From contig NZ_SLVJ01000012.1 in NCBI RefSeq assembly GCF_004345325.1, forward strand, positions 62,001-126,000: DNA of 64,000 nucleotides, written 5' to 3'. This DNA is from Acinetobacter calcoaceticus (lineage in GTDB: Bacteria > Pseudomonadota > Gammaproteobacteria > Pseudomonadales > Moraxellaceae). A model generated the notes under the pieces. The model was not told where the DNA came from and made no database searches. It saw only the letters and a list, made by a program, of their open reading frames with translations. The translations under genes were made by a program, and so were the position numbers. Shown here one piece after another: positions 46,577 through 55,789 of the stretch; the stretch's first letter is position 1; each line of letters begins with the position of its first letter.

Positions 46577-47593
46577 ATGCGAATTACTATTGAGTACGAG
46601 TCCTCATGGAGAAACTCCTTTTTGGATGGGTCTAATAATGAACCTCTACCTAAAACTGGTCGTAATTTTATTGGTTCAATGACGACTTTGAAAAAGGAGG
46701 GGAACTACATTAAACGTTCTGTATCTAAAGATACTGTGATGGGGATTTTAAATCGACTAATCGGTGAGCAGCGAAAACTCTATCAAGCGCGCCAGCAATC
46801 TGATTATTATTTTAGTGATATTGAAGCGATCTTAGAAGAAAGCGATATCGTTGATAAGTCGGTTCATTCAAATGAACTGGTTTATATTCGAAATATATCT
46901 GGTAGTACTGATCAAAATTCGTTTACAGGGCTGATTAAAGCAAATGATCCCGCATTTAAATCTGTTTTTTCGACAGCATTGTGGGGTGTTTTATGGTTGA
47001 GCTTAGATGAGGTTATAAAATTTATACTTGATCCAGAATTCATCATAGATGTGAATGTTGATCTTGATCCAATGAAGGTAATTGATCAACTTGAACTATT
47101 AAATGCAGCAAAAGTCATTGATGTGGATGATGATGTTAAAAATGCTTTTGAGTTTATTCAAAATCACTTTAGTGACGTTGAATATAAATTGACTACTAAA
47201 GGTCAATTAACTCCGATAAGCCTTTACACATCAGCGCTATATTTGCAAGTTGATAGGTTGAAGAAACAATATGATTTATCAAATTGTTTGACTAAAAGTG
47301 GTGGGTTGAGTGGTATTTCAAAGCGTGGTTTTACCAAAAAGGATTTTATGGATCGATATACAACTGGTAGCAAAAAACTGATTTGGGGTAATCCATACTT
47401 ACTTAAAGAAAAAGTAAAGGGAATCGGAGAGGTTGTATCTGTACTGACTAAAGCCAATGGGCTGTTAGAAATTAATCTAAATATTTCACGAGAACGTGGA
47501 TTGGATCTTGAGCAGAAAATTGAGGATGCTTGTGTATCTTCATTTTATCTAGGAAAGAAAGGACTGGCATATGTTACTAAGATTAGAGTTTGA
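46577..47593 (+). CDS. cas5fv: Type I-F2 (I-Fv) Cascade subunit Cas5fv
   Basis: A 338-residue Cas5fv. Recognised segments are ITIEYESSWRNSFLDGSNNE, GSMTTLKKEGNY, VMGILNRLIGEQRKLYQAR, GSTDQNSFTGLIK, GLSGISKRGFTKKDFMDRYT, GNPYLLKEKVKG and SSFYLGKKGLAYVTKI. In the S. putrefaciens system this subunit caps the 5' handle of the crRNA, recognises the PAM and takes over the role of the missing large subunit Cas8f. Here it lies between cas7fv and cas6f with gaps of about ten bases, so all are co-transcribed with cas3. Confidence 0.92.
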   Translation: MRITIEYESSWRNSFLDGSNNEPLPKTGRNFIGSMTTLKKEGNYIKRSVSKDTVMGILNRLIGEQRKLYQARQQSDYYFSDIEAILEESDIVDKSVHSNELVYIRNISGSTDQNSFTGLIKANDPAFKSVFSTALWGVLWLSLDEVIKFILDPEFIIDVNVDLDPMKVIDQLELLNAAKVIDVDDDVKNAFEFIQNHFSDVEYKLTTKGQLTPISLYTSALYLQVDRLKKQYDLSNCLTKSGGLSGISKRGFTKKDFMDRYTTGSKKLIWGNPYLLKEKVKGIGEVVSVLTKANGLLEINLNISRERGLDLEQKIEDACVSSFYLGKKGLAYVTKIRV

Positions 47594-47602
47594 GGTAGGG
47601 TT

Positions 47603-48193
47603 ATGAAACATTATATCGAAGTGACCTTAGTTGAAAGCGATGATTTTAGTCCATATGAATTATGGTCAAGACTAATCGCGCAAATGCACTTAGCACTTGT
47701 AGAAGTTAAAGATCATGACAATCAGGTAAATATTGGTGCTTCATTTCCTCAATACCGATTCAATTCTGAGCGCGGGATAGGATTTTTAGGATCAAAACTT
47801 CGAATTTTTGCTGAAACCGAAGCTGAGTTAAAAAACCTTAAGCTTCAAAAATGGTTAGATCGATTGACTGATTATGTGCATATTACGTCTATTCGAGAAG
47901 TCCCGCAGGACAAGATCACGGGATATGTTTGTTTTCAACGAAAGCAAATTAAAACCAATGCGGAAAGATTGGCGCGTCATCGAGTTAAACGTGGCGATAT
48001 TGATTTTGATGAAGCACTCAAACGCTATCAAAATGTTGTCACCACAACCGATCTTCCTTATATACAAATGAAAAGCTTAACCTCCGATAAAAGTTTTAAA
48101 CTTTTTATCGAAAAGAAAAATTCGGAAAAAAATTCTGTACAGAAATTTAGTACTTATGGATTAAGCGCAAGTGCTTGCGTACCAGAGTTTTAA
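47603..48193 (+). CDS. cas6f: CRISPR RNA endonuclease Cas6f (Csy4)
   Basis: A 196-residue Cas6f that cuts the pre-crRNA at the 3' foot of the repeat hairpin and stays bound to it. The catalytic His falls at residue 29 (LIAQMHLAL), exactly as in P. aeruginosa Csy4. The Ser region is in DLPYIQMKSLTSDKSFKLFI, and the Arg-rich RNA-binding helix appears in AERLARHRVKRGDI. The end FSTYGLSASACVPEF is typical. It is the last gene of the operon and is followed by the leader and array in the same direction. Confidence 0.93.
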   Translation: MKHYIEVTLVESDDFSPYELWSRLIAQMHLALVEVKDHDNQVNIGASFPQYRFNSERGIGFLGSKLRIFAETEAELKNLKLQKWLDRLTDYVHITSIREVPQDKITGYVCFQRKQIKTNAERLARHRVKRGDIDFDEALKRYQNVVTTTDLPYIQMKSLTSDKSFKLFIEKKNSEKNSVQKFSTYGLSASACVPEF

Positions 48194-48324
48194 CCCAATT
48201 TTTTTTCACTCTTTAACAGTCTAATAAAATCAATGGGTTATAACAGCGCCTAAAAACTTGGGGTAAACTTGGGTTTTTATAGTTAAAGTGCTGTTATAAC
48301 TTGTTTTTTTGCTATAAAATTACA
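48194..48324 (+). promoter_or_regulatory. CRISPR leader with long inverted repeat
   Basis: A 131-base AT-rich leader. It holds an 11-bp perfect inverted repeat, GTTATAACAGC at 48237-48247 and GCTGTTATAAC at 48290-48300; each arm contains the self-palindrome GTTATAAC. Between them stand two direct copies of ACTTGGG. The leader should carry the promoter of the array; the inverted repeat could be a site for a DNA-bending or regulatory protein. Confidence 0.7.
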
Positions 48325-48834
48325 GTTCACTGCCGTATAGGCAGCTTAGAAAATCACGTTGTTCCGCTTTAACATTCGCAGTTGGTTCACTGCCGTATAG
48401 GCAGCTTAGAAAAAGTTTCGGTTACGCTCATGCATTCGCTTTGCCGTTCACTGCCGTATAGGCAGCTTAGAAAATCTGCATTGGTAGAATCGAATGCAAT
48501 TGATAGTTCACTGCCGTATAGGCAGCTTAGAAAATTCTTCGGGATGCGTTTCACTTGTAGCGCGAGTTCACTGCCGTATAGGCAGCTTAGAAATTCACAT
48601 AATCGTCACCTAACAACTTTTTACGCGTTCACTGCCGTATAGGCAGCTTAGAAATCGTAGCATCAGAAAGCGTTCAATTGAATAAGGTTCACTGCCGTAT
48701 AGGCAGCTTAGAAAAAATAAGTCGACCAGTGTTGCTGTATATCGAAGTTCACTGCCGTATAGGCAGCTTAGAAATAGTTTTTCACCCCCACTTAAGGCTC
48801 AAAACCGTTCACTGCCGTATAGGCAGCTTAGAAA
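48325..48834 (+). CRISPR. Type I-F CRISPR array, nine identical repeats
   Basis: Nine identical 28-base repeats (GTTCACTGCC-GTATA-GGCAGCTTAGAAA) start at 48325, 48385, 48446, 48506, 48566, 48627, 48687, 48747 and 48807. They are separated by eight spacers of 32 or 33 bases; a ninth spacer (48835-48866) leads to the degenerate trailer. The stem CTGCC/GGCAG with loop GTATA is the Cas6f substrate, and cleavage leaves the 8-base handle CTTAGAAA. All spacers differ from one another. Orientation agrees with transcription from the leader next to cas6f. Confidence 0.97.
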
Positions 48835-48866
48835 TGTAATCTGTTCAGGTGGCTTAGATACATCAA

Positions 48867-49176
48867 GTTCACTGCCTGAGCGTGTTTTAAAGTGCTTCTT
48901 TAAAACCCAGCGTAAAGCAGTTTAGAAAACGATGGAAAAACCTGAATTCAGGTTTATTTAGGTTCATGCGGTATAGGCAGCTTAGAAAATATGGATTTTG
49001 GGGTTTTCCGATTCATTACAGTTCACTGCCTGAGCGTGTTTTAAAGTGCTTCTTTAAAACTCAGCGTAAAGCAGCTTAGAAAACGATGAAAAACCTGAAT
49101 TCAGGTTTATTTAGGTTCACTGCCATAGCGTATTTAAAAGTGCGTCTTTAAGACTTCGCGTAAAGCAGCTTGGAAA
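48867..49176 (+). CRISPR. Degenerate trailer with three expanded 62-base repeats
   Basis: Three 62-base units (48867-48928, 49021-49082, 49115-49176) keep the repeat ends GTTCACTGCC and GCAGCTTAGAAA (with small changes). The loop is replaced by about 34 more bases containing GTTTTAAAG-TGCTT-CTTTAAAAC, a 9-bp stem. The first two differ at two positions; the third differs from the second at nine. A 27-base damaged normal repeat lies at 48962-48988. Spacer-sized gaps of 32-33 bases are kept. The gaps after the first two units are almost identical and contain the palindrome AAACCTGAATTCAGGTTT. Confidence 0.9.
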
Positions 49177-49282
49177 TATACAATGGCAGGGTGGGCGGAA
49201 GTACATTCCTGAATATCATATGTACGATTAGGCATTTTAACGTGTAGTTTCATTTGTATAACATGATGGCAAAGGTTTAGAC

Positions 49283-49825
49283 ATGAATAAGAAAGTAGTT
49301 GGATTAATCGTTGTTGGGATTATAGCGGTGCTGGGTTATTTAATTGCCTCACCCTATATCGTACTCAACAATATTAAAAATGCCGCTAAGGCTGGGGATA
49401 GTGAAAAAATATCGACTTATATTGATTATCCAAGTGTGCGTCAAAGCTTTAAAGATCAAGTCAATGCTTATATGCTCAAAGAGATGTCCAGCAGTAAGAA
49501 TGATGGCTGGGAAGGTATTGGTGCCATGTTTGCATCAGCGATGGTCGATAAAATAGTTGATTTTGCCATCACGCCACAAGGCATGACTATGCTGCTACAA
49601 GGCAAAGATTTAAAACCAAGCATTCAGATAGATCAAGCTGAAAATACAGATCAAGCCACGAATAAACCTGCATTACAATACAGTACCCGTTATCTGTCGA
49701 TGAATAGTTTTGAGGTAAACGCAAAAAATCCAAGCAATGACAGCAGTGTAGTTGTCATCATGCAACGTGCAGGCTTAAGTTGGAAGGTATCTCAGGTTGT
49801 GGTTCCCATGGATAAAGTGAAATAG
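49283..49825 (+). CDS. DUF2939-family membrane-anchored protein
   Basis: A 180-residue protein with an N-terminal membrane helix (VVGLIVVGIIAVLGYLIASP) and a periplasmic domain. The beginning SPYIVLNNIKNAAKAGD, then IDYPSVRQSFKDQVNAYM, and the end RAGLSWKVSQVVVPMD match DUF2939. Function unknown. It lies about 100 bases beyond the last degenerate CRISPR repeat and has the base composition of the host chromosome, so it marks the right border of the CRISPR-Cas locus. Confidence 0.82.
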   Translation: MNKKVVGLIVVGIIAVLGYLIASPYIVLNNIKNAAKAGDSEKISTYIDYPSVRQSFKDQVNAYMLKEMSSSKNDGWEGIGAMFASAMVDKIVDFAITPQGMTMLLQGKDLKPSIQIDQAENTDQATNKPALQYSTRYLSMNSFEVNAKNPSNDSSVVVIMQRAGLSWKVSQVVVPMDKVK

Positions 49826-49835
49826 CCGAAATAGC

Positions 49836-49928
49836 TCATTCATGGTTGCGAGTCCTATGCCGATCCAATGAATGAGTGAAACTGAATCACTTTAACGATC
49901 AAAGCCCTTGAACCCTAAAGTTCAAGGG
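49836..49928. other. Two adjacent strong hairpins
   Basis: CTCATTCATGG (49836) pairs with CCAATGAATGAG (49865) with one bulge, and CCCTTGAAC (49905) pairs perfectly with GTTCAAGGG (49920). Neither has a T-run. They follow the DUF2939 gene and may protect its mRNA 3' end. The rest of the region up to 50150 shows no gene, only a short AGCCTAAG match to the dispersed repeat. Confidence 0.5.
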
Positions 49929-50153
49929 GAATGCTGCAACCATTCAAACAACTAAATCTAAAATAGCCTAAGTAATAAACCATTACCCTATACCCGTTGT
50001 AGCACTCAGGCCATATGCTACTTATGATCGATAATTGTGATTCCTTTACTGTCTAGGCGAGGCGATTTTAAAAACGTTAGCGTTAAAAATGCCTCTATAA
50101 ATAGCCGAAACCTGAGTCCTGACCAAATCCACCCACGATTCCTGATCGCATAT

Positions 50154-50191
50154 AAAAGGCCCTGAGCAATACAGTTCAGGGCCTTTTTTTT
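50154..50191. terminator. Strong terminator between DUF2939 gene and benE
   Basis: AAAAGGCCCTGA and TCAGGGCCTTTT form a long stem around a loop, with eight T on the right and a shorter run of A on the left. It lies between convergent genes and can serve both. Confidence 0.9.
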
Positions 50192-50253
50192 AATGCTGGC
50201 ATCACGCACATAAAATTGACGATATGCAAGCCAACTTGAGTATATGCATTGGG

Positions 50254-51498
50254 CTAGTTTTCCTCAGAATTCACAGGTGTTGCTGAGGTTTTCGATGGGC
50301 CAAGCGGTAGGACTGCTTTCTGGCTATCCAAGATCACATGTGCGATGAGACCGATACAAATCCCCCAGAACACCGAGCTTAAGCCTAAAAATTGCATCCC
50401 CGATGCAGTGGCCATAAAGGTGAGTAGCGCGGCATCACGGCGGGCTTCATGTTGTAGTGCCACCGAGATATTGGTGGCAATGGCACCGAGCAAGGCCAAT
50501 CCAGCGAGGGAGGCGACCAACTCCTTGGGCAATAAACTAAATAACATCACGATACTGCCTGCAAATAGTCCACCGAGAATATAAAAAATCCCATTGGCGA
50601 TACCGGCAATATAGCGTTTCTCTTTGAGTTCATGTGCATCTTTGCCCAAACACAAAGCAGCAGTGATCGATGCCAAAACGATGCTAATGCCACCGACACA
50701 AGCCACAGCCATAGACACCAGACTGGTGCTGACGATGATCGGTTTAGCCGGGGTATCAAAGCCGCTGAGTTTCATGATCGCCATACCGGGTAAAAACTGT
50801 CCAGTGAGGCTGACCAAGGTCAGGGGAATGGCGAGGTTTAAAAATGAATTCCAAGTCCATTCCGGTGCAATAAATTGTGGAATCGCCAAACTAAACTGTG
50901 CATCGACGGGGTGGATCTCACCCAACATGACACTGAGTAAAATACCGCTGAGCAAGACCCAGATCATGGCATAGCGTGGGGTAAAACGCTTGGCAAATAA
51001 AAATACCAACAGCATGGCAAAGACGATGCTTGGCATGCTGTCGCTGGCTTTAAATAATCCCAGGCCAAATTGAAATAAAATCCCCGCCATCATGGCAGCA
51101 GCGATATTGGGCGGAATCCATTTTAATAATTTATCAAAATATCCCGTAATCCCGATCACAAAGATAATCACAGCAGAAGTGATATAGGCCGCTACCGCTT
51201 CATTGAGTGAAATCTGTGGGAACAGCGTCACCAACAATGCCGTCCCTGGTGCCGTCCATGCTGTAATCACAGGAACTTTAAATTTGATTGAAAGGTATAT
51301 ACCTGCGACAGCAGCGCCGATCGAGATGCCCCAGATCCAAGAGATCATCATCTCAGGAGAGACTTGCGCCTGTTGAGCAGCTTGAAAGAAGATGATCAAT
51401 GGGCCTGAATAGGAAATCAGTACCGCTAAAAATCCCGCCACGGTGGCAGATATAGACCAATCTTGTTGTAAACGTCTTAATAGTGATGCCACTAACAT
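50254..51498 (-). CDS. benE: Benzoate transporter BenE family
   Basis: A 414-residue BenE-family inner-membrane carrier. Typical parts are WSISATVAGFLAVLISYSGP, VPVITAWTAPGTALLVTLFP, MAGILFQFGLGLFKASDSMP and GGISIVLASITAALCLGKDA; ten to twelve hydrophobic segments can be drawn. It imports benzoate with protons. GGAGG precedes the ATG. In A. baylyi benE follows benABCD; here only a scar of benC and benD lies directly upstream, so the transporter is separated from its pathway enzymes and may be poorly expressed or serve another aromatic acid. Confidence 0.92.
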   Translation of the reverse strand: MLVASLLRRLQQDWSISATVAGFLAVLISYSGPLIIFFQAAQQAQVSPEMMISWIWGISIGAAVAGIYLSIKFKVPVITAWTAPGTALLVTLFPQISLNEAVAAYITSAVIIFVIGITGYFDKLLKWIPPNIAAAMMAGILFQFGLGLFKASDSMPSIVFAMLLVFLFAKRFTPRYAMIWVLLSGILLSVMLGEIHPVDAQFSLAIPQFIAPEWTWNSFLNLAIPLTLVSLTGQFLPGMAIMKLSGFDTPAKPIIVSTSLVSMAVACVGGISIVLASITAALCLGKDAHELKEKRYIAGIANGIFYILGGLFAGSIVMLFSLLPKELVASLAGLALLGAIATNISVALQHEARRDAALLTFMATASGMQFLGLSSVFWGICIGLIAHVILDSQKAVLPLGPSKTSATPVNSEEN

Positions 51499-51554
51499 AG
51501 CCTCCTTGCTATTGTGTTCAACCTTGCTGTTGATCGTTAAAAATGTCGATCAGA

Positions 51555-51785
<231 letters not shown>

Positions 51786-52350
51786 CAGCTTGATCATCAT
51801 CGAGTGGAATAGCAAAACAAAGGGGGGAGTCGGATCATTTTTCAGCTGGCGCGAGATGAAATTGCTTCGGAATGGATTTAACTTGCTTAAAAAACAAGCA
51901 TACAGAATTCTAACTTTACATATCGCATATCTTTTTATAAACATAATATATTGATTTTAAATAATTAATATCCAAGTTGTCAAAAAAGGTATGCAACTAT
52001 GTGTATTTAGGTTTTGGACAAACTCTTGGCTTTAATTCATTGTTTGATTTATTTGGGTAGGTCGATCAGCCAAAGTTGATTTTATTAAAGCTAAGGCATT
52101 GATTTAAAGCATTGATTTAGAAATATGATCAGGTAAGTACATCGGATCGAGCACTACGCTCAAATCCTAAGCTCAGGAGGTAGAGAATACGCAACTGAAT
52201 GAGAGCAAAGCGGTATTTTAAAGGGTAGGACTGATCAGGTTGATCAGGGCAGCAAGATCTATAAAAGTTTGCACCTGTAATGGAATCGCAGGTGATTTAA
52301 ATCAAGACATGAATGGACACGGTCAAATGAATGACCGAGATGGGGATAGG
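51786..52350. other. Intergenic region with possible further coding debris
   Basis: On the minus strand a short frame reading KQVKSIPKQFHLAPAEK ends in a stop near 51840, and another reads [18 protein letters not shown]. They may be more debris of the ben region, but I cannot name them. From 51900 on the sequence is AT-rich and holds the promoter of the porin gene that follows; no gene seen. Confidence 0.4.
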
Positions 52351-53673
52351 ATGAAAATTCAAAGCACAACTTTTGCTTTAAAAACGCTGACCTTAGCACT
52401 AGGATTAAGCGCTGTAACATGGACTCAAGCTCAAGCAAACACTGAAGTGGATCAACTCCGTGATGAGGTCAAGGCCCTACGTGGTTTGATCGAACAATAT
52501 GCACAGCAACAAGCCACTACCAGTGCGCAATTGCAACAAACTCAGCAAAAACTTGCCGTTATCAATCAAAATGCGGCCGCAGTCCAACCTGCACCGAGTT
52601 CAGCAACTCAGGTGACTTCGCCTAAAGGTTTACTCAGCAGTATCGGCACCTCGATCAATATTTACGGTAATGTCCGTGCCGATATGTCCTACCAAGTTGA
52701 GGGCGGTACTGATCAACGTTTATATAACCAAATCAGCACCGTACCGCTTGAAGGCAATCAAGGTCATGACCGCTTTAAATCCACATTGGCAGCAACACGA
52801 CTCGGTTTGGACTTTAAAAGTAATCTCGCAAACAATGAAGCGATTGGCGGTAAGCTCGAAGTTGACTTCCTCGGTTCTGGAGATTCGTTACGGATTCGAC
52901 ATGCTTACTTGACCTATGGTGATTGGTTGGTGGGTCAAACCTGGTCAAACTTCGCCACCCCTGAATATATGCCTGAATCCGTCGATGCATTGGGTTATGT
53001 CGGTGGTTCGGTCAAGCGTACCCCACAAGTGCAACGTCGTTTTAATTTTAATCCAAGCACACAATTGGTCGTGGCCTTAGAAGATCCAAAAGATGGCAGT
53101 TCGGAAATGCGTATTCCTGCATTGACCACCCGTTTAAATCATAAATTTTCGGATCAACTCAATGTCAGCCTAAGGGGTATGGTCAACGAAAAACGCACCA
53201 CTGAAGATGAGTTAACCGCATGGGGCGTGGGTCTGGGTGCCAAATTTGCATTGACCCCAAGCACCACCATCAAAGCGGATTATTACCATGTTAAAGGGGA
53301 TAGTAGCTTTGTCGCTTGGTCTAACCCTGGTTTCGTTGCAGATCAAGATAAAAACATTGCTTCAGGTAATGAGTTTGACAGTATCAGTGTCGGGATCACG
53401 CAGCAATTTAACCCGAAATGGCGCGGTACTTTGGGCTATGGTTATATGAAGGCGGATAACAACAAAAATTATCTGCAAGCGTCAAGTGATCTGACCAAAC
53501 TCAACAAAGAACTCTGGCAGGCGTGGGGCAATGCTTTCTATAGCCCAATTCAGCCTTTAAGCTTTGGGGTTGAGTATGTCTATGGTGAACGTCAAGCTTT
53601 TGCTAAGGCGGTCGGTGGCAGTGATACTGGGGTTGATAATCGCGTCAGTGCTGTGGCGATTTATAACTTCTAA
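52351..53673 (+). CDS. DcaP-like outer-membrane porin
   Basis: A 440-residue porin of the Acinetobacter DcaP type: signal peptide (TLALGLSAVTWTQAQA), a periplasmic N-terminal coiled coil (VDQLRDEVKALRGLIEQYAQ, then QQTQQKLAVINQNAA), and a beta-barrel beginning near INIYGNVRADMSYQV and ending in the strand RVSAVAIYNF. Further landmarks are LGLDFKSNLANNEAIGGKLE and GDWLVGQTWSNFATPEYMPE. Such trimeric porins admit small organic acids. I chose the ATG at 52351, which gives a normal signal peptide and has GGGGATAGG before it. Its place beside benE suggests a former role in aromatic uptake. Confidence 0.88.
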   Translation: MKIQSTTFALKTLTLALGLSAVTWTQAQANTEVDQLRDEVKALRGLIEQYAQQQATTSAQLQQTQQKLAVINQNAAAVQPAPSSATQVTSPKGLLSSIGTSINIYGNVRADMSYQVEGGTDQRLYNQISTVPLEGNQGHDRFKSTLAATRLGLDFKSNLANNEAIGGKLEVDFLGSGDSLRIRHAYLTYGDWLVGQTWSNFATPEYMPESVDALGYVGGSVKRTPQVQRRFNFNPSTQLVVALEDPKDGSSEMRIPALTTRLNHKFSDQLNVSLRGMVNEKRTTEDELTAWGVGLGAKFALTPSTTIKADYYHVKGDSSFVAWSNPGFVADQDKNIASGNEFDSISVGITQQFNPKWRGTLGYGYMKADNNKNYLQASSDLTKLNKELWQAWGNAFYSPIQPLSFGVEYVYGERQAFAKAVGGSDTGVDNRVSAVAIYNF

Positions 53674-53740
53674 ACGCCATTTAAATGTAAATGAGCGCGA
53701 TATAAATTTACTTGAAGTTTAAATTTTTCATGATGTTACC

Positions 53741-53770
53741 AAAACCCAAAGCTTGCTTTGGGTTTTTTTT
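53741..53770 (+). terminator. Terminator after the DcaP-like porin gene
   Basis: AAAACCCAAAGC and GCTTTGGGTTTT form a stem with a two-base loop and end in eight T. Confidence 0.9.
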
Positions 53771-54190
53771 ATATCTGTATTAAGTACGTGGTCTAAAGAG
53801 TGTAAAACAAGATAAATAAGTAAGTACTTCAAAAACAAGTAGTTGTGTTGTGGTTGTTTTCTTGGTGGTTAAATTAATTTAAGTTTTACATCACTATAGG
53901 TTGCAAAAGTTCAATATAGTGTTTATATGTATATACAAGATAATACATATCGATATAACCAAAATTTAGGTATTGGGATTTTAGGGCATTTGCAACTGTG
54001 GGCTTTGTTCTACAGTCTGCTCGAATCCCATAAAAGTTAACGAAAAGGAGTTCGACCGGATCAATTCTCTATCAGAGAGGATGGTGTGGATATAGACAAT
54101 CAAACCATCCTGAGGTCTGCATCAAGCGGATAGAGACGCGAAACGTTGAACGGCATTAGATGATATACATTCATCTCATAGGATCTCAGC
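53771..54190. other. Region upstream of hutH
   Basis: About 420 bases without a gene. The palindrome TCTCT-ATC-AGAGA lies at 54066-54078, about 115 bases before hutH, and could be an operator; no certain HutC site was recognised. Confidence 0.4.
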
Positions 54191-55723
54191 ATGCATAAAG
54201 TACTACAACCAGGTCAATTGACTTTGGCCGATCTTCGTCAAGCCTATTTCACTCCAATGAAATATCAATTAGACCCTGCCGCAATCGCCGGAATCGAAAG
54301 TAGCGTCGCCTGTGTGGCCAATATCGTGGCTGAAGGCCGTACTGCATATGGTATCAATACCGGTTTTGGCTTGTTGGCCTCTACCAAAATTGCAGCTGAA
54401 GATTTGGAACAATTACAACGCTCATTGGTACTGTCTCATGCAGCAGGCGTGGGCGAGCCTTTAAGTGATGACATGGTGCGCTTGATTATGTTGCTTAAAG
54501 CCAACAGTTTAGCGCGCGGTTATTCAGGTATACGCCTCAAAGTCATCGAAGCCATCTTGGCATTGATCAATGCTGAGGTTTATCCGCATATTCCTTTAAA
54601 AGGTTCTGTCGGCGCATCGGGCGACTTGGCACCTTTGGCGCATATGTCTTTGCTACTTCTTGGTGAAAGCAAAGCGCGCTATAAAGGTCAATGGATCAGT
54701 GCAGTTGAAGCTTTGAAAATCGCTGGATTGGAACCGATTGCTTTGGCTGCCAAAGAAGGCTTGGCATTGCTCAATGGCACTCAAGTATCCACGGCTTATG
54801 CCTTAAGAGGTTTATTTGAGGTTGAAGATTTATTTGCAGCGGCTACGGTCTGTGGCAGTCTCAGTGTTGAAGCCATGTTGGGTTCACGTGCGCCATTCGA
54901 TGCACGGGTACATGCTGTACGTGGTCAAAAAGGTCAGATCGACAGTGCCGCGGCTTACCGTGACTTGTTGACTGAACATAGTGAGATTGCGCAGTCACAT
55001 CATGACTGTAGCAAAGTTCAAGATCCCTATTCTTTACGTTGCCAACCACAAGTCATGGGTGCGTGTTTGACCCAAATCCGTCAAGCCGCAGAAGTGCTGG
55101 CAGTAGAGTCCAATGCAGTATCGGACAATCCACTGGTCTTTGCAGCTGAAGGTGATGTGATTTCTGGGGGGAACTTCCATGCTGAGCCTGTGGCTATGGC
55201 AGCAGATAACTTGGCCTTGGCTTATGCAGAAATTGGCTCCTTATCCGAACGCCGTGTTTCGATGATGATGGATCGACACATGTCACAGTTACCGCCATTT
55301 TTAGTGGCCAATGGTGGGGTCAACTCTGGCTTTATGATTGCACAGGTGACTGCAGCGGCATTATGTAGTGACAACAAGGCTTTGGCGCATCCTTCTAGCG
55401 TGGATAGCATTCCAACCTCAGCCAATCAGGAAGATCATGTTTCCATGGCACCCAATGCGGGTAAACGCCTCTGGGCCATGGCTGAAAATGTCCGCGGTAT
55501 TCTTGCGGTGGAATGGCTCGGTGCTTGTCAGGGACTTGATTTCCGTGAAGGTCTAAAAAGTACAGAAAAACTCGAACGTGCACGTAAATTGTTGCGTGAA
55601 CAGGTGTCTTACTATAGTGAAGACCGTTTTTTTGCACCAGATATCGAACGCACTATGGATTTATTGAGCAGTCGTTGTCTGAGTGACTTGGTACAGGATG
55701 GTTTATTACCAAGTTATCACTAA
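54191..55723 (+). CDS. hutH: Histidine ammonia-lyase
   Basis: A 510-residue lyase that splits L-histidine into urocanate and ammonia. The self-forming MIO cofactor motif Ala-Ser-Gly is present in [36 protein letters not shown] and [17 protein letters not shown] carry the His typical of histidine (not phenylalanine or tyrosine) specificity; [15 protein letters not shown] and [20 protein letters not shown] complete the active site. An amino-acid permease gene follows. hutU, hutI, hutG and hutC, needed for the rest of the pathway, are not in the window, so they must lie elsewhere or be missing. Confidence 0.95.
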   Translation: MHKVLQPGQLTLADLRQAYFTPMKYQLDPAAIAGIESSVACVANIVAEGRTAYGINTGFGLLASTKIAAEDLEQLQRSLVLSHAAGVGEPLSDDMVRLIMLLKANSLARGYSGIRLKVIEAILALINAEVYPHIPLKGSVGASGDLAPLAHMSLLLLGESKARYKGQWISAVEALKIAGLEPIALAAKEGLALLNGTQVSTAYALRGLFEVEDLFAAATVCGSLSVEAMLGSRAPFDARVHAVRGQKGQIDSAAAYRDLLTEHSEIAQSHHDCSKVQDPYSLRCQPQVMGACLTQIRQAAEVLAVESNAVSDNPLVFAAEGDVISGGNFHAEPVAMAADNLALAYAEIGSLSERRVSMMMDRHMSQLPPFLVANGGVNSGFMIAQVTAAALCSDNKALAHPSSVDSIPTSANQEDHVSMAPNAGKRLWAMAENVRGILAVEWLGACQGLDFREGLKSTEKLERARKLLREQVSYYSEDRFFAPDIERTMDLLSSRCLSDLVQDGLLPSYH

Positions 55724-55789
55724 TATTTAAATTCATACGGCCACATAGAATGGCCGCTTCATACATAACTTCAAGGATTGGAGATTATT

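Noticed and set aside
48382..48642. Open frame running through the CRISPR array
   Set aside because: It is a translation of repeats (recurring SLPYRQLRK) and not a gene.
50018..50209. 63-codon minus-strand frame between the DUF2939 gene and benE
   Set aside because: It runs through the terminator hairpin and has no protein family features.
54191..55723. Phenylalanine or tyrosine ammonia-lyase instead of HutH
   Set aside because: The selectivity region reads VLSHAAGVG with His as in histidine ammonia-lyases, and the overall sequence follows bacterial HutH closely.
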